Positions 7,247 to 9,613 of a DNA stretch of 9,613 bases are shown piece after piece. The notes beneath the pieces are model-generated. The model made no database searches. It had not been told where the DNA came from and was given only the letters and a program-made list of their open reading frames with translations. Origin of the DNA: an uncultured Eubacteriales bacterium (GTDB lineage: Bacteria > Bacillota > Clostridia > UBA1381 > UMGS1253); the NCBI GenBank assembly GCA_900550065.1, contig URQR01000068.1:1-9613 (forward strand). Reading direction: 5' to 3'. Position 1 is the first letter of the stretch. Every line of letters starts with the position of its first letter. The position numbers were made by a program, and so were the translations under genes.

Positions 7247-7311
7247 AAACAGACCTTTTGCCTGTTTCAAATATACAGCCCCATTTTATCACTTTCCCAC
7301 AGCTTTGTCTA
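7247..7311 (-). promoter_or_regulatory. Promoter and leader inverted repeat of the lipoprotein GH88 gene
   Basis: On the - strand, -35 TAGACA (7306-7311), a 17-base spacer, and -10 TAAAAT (7283-7288) preceded by TGA as an extended -10. This nearly copies the promoter of the downstream GH88 gene. Between the expected start of transcription (about 7276) and the ribosome binding site lies an inverted repeat, AAACAG (7247-7252) with CTGTTT (7262-7267), spaced by 9 bases; it could be an operator or a small leader hairpin. ACAG/CTGT half-sites at 7249, 7262 and 7275 are evenly spaced by 13 bases. Confidence 0.65.
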
Positions 7312-7342
7312 CCTATATCATCAATAACTGAATAGATTTCAC

Positions 7343-7381
7343 AAAAAAAGCAGAGAAAAGGATAGCATTCCTTTCCCCTGC
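7343..7381 (-). terminator. Rho-independent terminator after the 69-residue membrane protein gene
   Basis: On the - strand a 13-bp stem (7369-7381 with 7350-7362, two of the pairs G-T) with a 6-base loop is followed at once by seven T residues (7349 down to 7343). It begins 28 bases beyond the stop codon at 7409 and isolates the spoIIE-side unit from the GH88 promoter, which starts 32 bases further on. There is no T-run on the + strand side, so it works in one direction only. Confidence 0.93.
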
Positions 7382-7408
7382 CTACGCGGCCGGCCTGTTT
7401 TATACAGC

Positions 7409-7618
7409 TTAGATAAAAAACGTGAGTGCTAAAAGCAGCGCGCTGAGCAGTAAGCACGCGCCGCAGGCGAAGAATACAACCCTGCTTTGCAGCCGCTTTT
7501 TCGCTTTTTCCGCTTTCATCTGGCGGGTTATGTCAAAATACCGCTTGATATAGAGGCGCAGGACCTCCTCCGCCTGTGCGACCACATCGTATTGGTCGTT
7601 TTTGCTTCTGTCTGCCAT
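7409..7618 (-). CDS. Small single-pass membrane protein downstream of spoIIE, function unknown
   Basis: I do not recognise a family for this 69-residue protein. Residues 1-45 are hydrophilic, with an acidic first part followed by a strongly basic stretch (about 25-46: many Lys and Arg, compatible with an amphipathic helix). Residues 47-68 form one hydrophobic helix ending almost at the C terminus. This looks like a tail-anchored protein or one with a cytoplasmic N terminus, following the positive-inside rule. The start is supported by AAAGGAAG 6 bases before the ATG, and its own strong terminator follows. It lies 110 bases downstream of spoIIE on the same strand with no terminator between, so it may be read from the spoIIE transcript; I see no clear sigma-A promoter of its own. 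A role in sporulation is possible from position only. Confidence 0.72.
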   Translation of the reverse strand: MADRSKNDQYDVVAQAEEVLRLYIKRYFDITRQMKAEKAKKRLQSRVVFFACGACLLLSALLLALTFFI

Positions 7619-7679
7619 GTACAGCTTCCTTTCGTGCTTGATTCGCCGCGCCGCGTCCTCCGCCGTGTGCGGCCTATTT

Positions 7680-7727
7680 CGCTATACATATTTTAAACCG
7701 TTTTTTTGTCCGCTATACCTTTTTAAC
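7680..7727 (-). repeat. Imperfect direct repeat between spoIIE and the small membrane protein gene
   Basis: CGCTATAC occurs at 7680-7687 and again at 7711-7718 (+ strand reading), each followed by an A/T-rich tract ending in TTTTAA or TTTTTAA. The two copies match over about 16 bases with one length difference. They are 31 bases apart, close to three helical turns. The repeat may be a regulator site for the small gene or chance; nothing else in this 110-base gap is recognisable. Confidence 0.3.
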
Positions 7728-7728
7728 A

Positions 7729-9613
7729 TTATTTTTCCATTATTTTCGCCGCAATGACGGTCATGTCGTCGTCCACCGCACCGCGCTTATGGATGACCGC
7801 TTCTTTTAAGATAATTTCCGCCACGGTTTCCGGCTCCTCGCCGTCCTTGATTCCCATCAGCGTTTCACAGACCCAGTTCGCGTTTTTCTTCGCGTTGGCG
7901 ACGCCGTCGCTTACCATGATGATATAGTCGCCTGCGGCAAGGCGGCGGCAGGAAAGCTGGATGTCCGCCTCCGATAGGATGCCCGCCGGCAAGGTGTTAC
8001 AAAAAATCGAGTCGATGCTGTCCGCACGGCGGATATAGCCCGTTGCCGCGCCAATTTTCACAAACTCCGCTTTTGCGCTGACTAAATCAATGAGCGCAAG
8101 ATCAATTGTCGCAAACGACTCCTGTCCGTTTTTGAGCACAAGCGCGGAGTTGATGAGTTGGATTGCAGCCGTTTTGTCAAAGCTCGCAAGCAGCAGCTTT
8201 TTGAGCAGGTTAATCGTAATTTCGCTCTCATTAGCCGCTGCCTCCCCGCTCCCCATACCGTCGCTGATGGCCAGCGCATAACGGTTATCGCTCAAGCTGA
8301 GTGCGCAGCAGGTGTCGCCGTTCTTTTCCTCGCCGTCTTTTTTAAGGGTCGCAATTCCGCTGACAATTTTAAAGTTCAGCAGCGGCTCAAGGAGCACTTT
8401 CAGCGCGTCGCCCGGCATCCCGGCCATACGCATCGGCTGGCCCAACACCTGCGACACGACGGACAGCATTTCCTGTGCCGTCTCCATGTCCTCCTCATCG
8501 TAAAACTCCGCCTCCGCCTCAAAGCTTCCGTCCGGCTTCTCAAATACGCAAATACTTTTTAGTGTTATTTTCTTTTTGATCAGCTCCGACAGAATTTTTT
8601 TCTCGTACTTGCTCTCGCACGAAATATCGTTTTGCAGCTCTAAGGAAAGAGAATCCATCACAGAGGCAAAGCCTTTATACTGCTGGGACAATACCTGCCG
8701 CGACTCCTCGAGCTGGCCCTCCCACAGGGCGTTGATTCGGCTTATTTCAAAAAAGTGGTTCGCCGCCGCAACAAATTCGCCCGCATGGACGCATTTTTCG
8801 CGGAACTCCGGCACAATGTCGAGCACATCAGCATAACCCTTTTCCTCTAACTTTTTGCCCATACACACAATTGTTTTGTGCGTAAGCTGTACTTCTTTGT
8901 CCCAGCAATGGCTCCGCAGTCCGCATTGACGGCAGATTTTCTGCGCTGTATCGTCGAACACCTGCGTCAAATTAATCTTTCCCTCCCCTGCGCGCTTTTC
9001 CGATAGTGTATCAAAAGAAGATGCCAAAGAGGTAAACGTGGCGGACAAATCGCCGAGGCGAGAGAGTATGACCTCCTGCATACGCTCCATATAAGGCCGC
9101 TCGGAGCGCGACGTATAGTACCCGTTTACAAACGCCTGCACGCGTTCGAGCTTGCTTTTCGGCGCAAGCAGAAATAGTGCCGCCCCGATGATGAAGTTTA
9201 GGATACTGACCTGTCCGTAAATAAACATTGTTGTCATAAAACCGAGACTTCCCGCCGAGAGTGCAAACGCAAGCGAGACGCCATATTTACCAAATGGCTT
9301 TGCGCATCCGGCCAAGAAGCCGCACAGCGTATAAATACCAATGACAGGGAGCATGTCCGCCGAATTCATTGCACACACAATGCCCGCCGCCGCGCCCGCA
9401 CACGCACCGAGCGCCATGCCACGGCAGTACGCCAGCAGTAGGACAGCCAGTACGCAGACAATTTCGCTAAGACTGACCTGCCCCAATCTTGTAATATCGT
9501 TTAAGCCCGCGATTGCAAGGCCAAAAATAATCAGCATACTCAGAAGCTGCTCATTCGTTACACTGCCTTTGATGGATTCTTTTTTGTCAATGACGCTGCC
9601 CGTTTCCCGGAAC
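7729..9613 (-). CDS. spoIIE: Stage II sporulation protein E, PP2C-type phosphatase (5' end outside window)
   Basis: Membrane-bound Ser/Thr phosphatase of the polar septum that dephosphorylates SpoIIAA and so releases sigma-F in the forespore. The last 627 residues are visible. The frame stays open to the right edge beyond the internal ATG at 9537, and the family is normally over 800 residues, so that ATG is not the true start. Visible parts, in order: five or six hydrophobic segments forming the rest of the N-terminal membrane domain (coding about 9540-9140); a linker with the cysteine cluster KICRQCGLRSHCW (about 8900-8945) typical of SpoIIE; and the C-terminal PP2C domain with metal-binding motifs ISDGMGSG (about 8248-8272), VSDGV (about 7902-7916) and DDDMTVIAAKI near the end. 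All these motifs are intact. It places the host among endospore formers. No terminator follows it, so the next small gene may be co-transcribed. Confidence 0.96.
   Translation of the reverse strand, partial: FRETGSVIDKKESIKGSVTNEQLLSMLIIFGLAIAGLNDITRLGQVSLSEIVCVLAVLLLAYCRGMALGACAGAAAGIVCAMNSADMLPVIGIYTLCGFLAGCAKPFGKYGVSLAFALSAGSLGFMTTMFIYGQVSILNFIIGAALFLLAPKSKLERVQAFVNGYYTSRSERPYMERMQEVILSRLGDLSATFTSLASSFDTLSEKRAGEGKINLTQVFDDTAQKICRQCGLRSHCWDKEVQLTHKTIVCMGKKLEEKGYADVLDIVPEFREKCVHAGEFVAAANHFFEISRINALWEGQLEESRQVLSQQYKGFASVMDSLSLELQNDISCESKYEKKILSELIKKKITLKSICVFEKPDGSFEAEAEFYDEEDMETAQEMLSVVSQVLGQPMRMAGMPGDALKVLLEPLLNFKIVSGIATLKKDGEEKNGDTCCALSLSDNRYALAISDGMGSGEAAANESEITINLLKKLLLASFDKTAAIQLINSALVLKNGQESFATIDLALIDLVSAKAEFVKIGAATGYIRRADSIDSIFCNTLPAGILSEADIQLSCRRLAAGDYIIMVSDGVANAKKNANWVCETLMGIKDGEEPETVAEIILKEAVIHKRGAVDDDMTVIAAKIMEK

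Noticed and set aside
7690..7718. Sigma-F or sigma-G promoter for the small membrane protein gene (GTATA and GGTTTAAAATA on the - strand)
   Set aside because: Box sequences and spacing fit the forespore consensus only loosely, and the tract is A/T-rich enough for a chance match.
7619..7728. tRNA or small RNA in the GC-rich spoIIE downstream gap
   Set aside because: No cloverleaf, T-loop motif or terminator hairpin is seen; GC-rich runs alone are not evidence.
1..9613. Defence system, prophage, CRISPR array or transposon
   Set aside because: No spaced repeats, terminal inverted repeats, transposase, integrase or known defence domains are present on either strand.

Overview
The window most likely comes from an endospore-forming, low-to-mid-GC Bacillota (Clostridia-like) chromosome. 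The strongest pointer is a stage II sporulation protein E (SpoIIE) gene running off the right edge. Supporting signs are Gram-positive-style ribosome binding sites (GGAGG, AAGGAGG), sigma-A-like promoters, a lipoprotein with a 'copper amine oxidase-like' stalk domain, and GH88 sugar hydrolases. The species cannot be named from this sequence.

Layout. The left half (1-4353) is on the + strand: a 62-residue membrane protein, valyl-tRNA synthetase (valS), a 145-base structured leader, and a CPA2-type cation:proton antiporter. A bidirectional terminator at 4365-4398 separates this from the right half, which is all on the - strand. Read in its own direction, the right half starts with spoIIE (5' end outside the window). 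It is followed by a 69-residue membrane protein with a strong terminator. After that come two GH88 unsaturated glucuronyl hydrolase paralogues, the first a predicted surface lipoprotein and the second cytoplasmic, each with its own promoter.

How the parts work together. valS and spoIIE are housekeeping and sporulation genes. The two GH88 enzymes form a small accessory carbohydrate module that would remove unsaturated uronic acids from oligosaccharides released by polysaccharide lyases, once outside and once inside the cell. No lyase, transporter or regulator for this module is visible here. The antiporter probably exports Na+ (or another monovalent cation) in exchange for H+.

Most worth a second look: (1) the antiporter leader, where one 5' strand can pair either with a local partner or with a near-copy of that partner that overlaps the ribosome binding site, an arrangement typical of a translational riboswitch; (2) the lipoprotein-stalk-GH88 fusion; (3) the matching promoters of the two GH88 genes, one with an inverted repeat inside its spacer. 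I found no CRISPR array, insertion sequence, tRNA, rRNA, phage gene or recognisable defence system.
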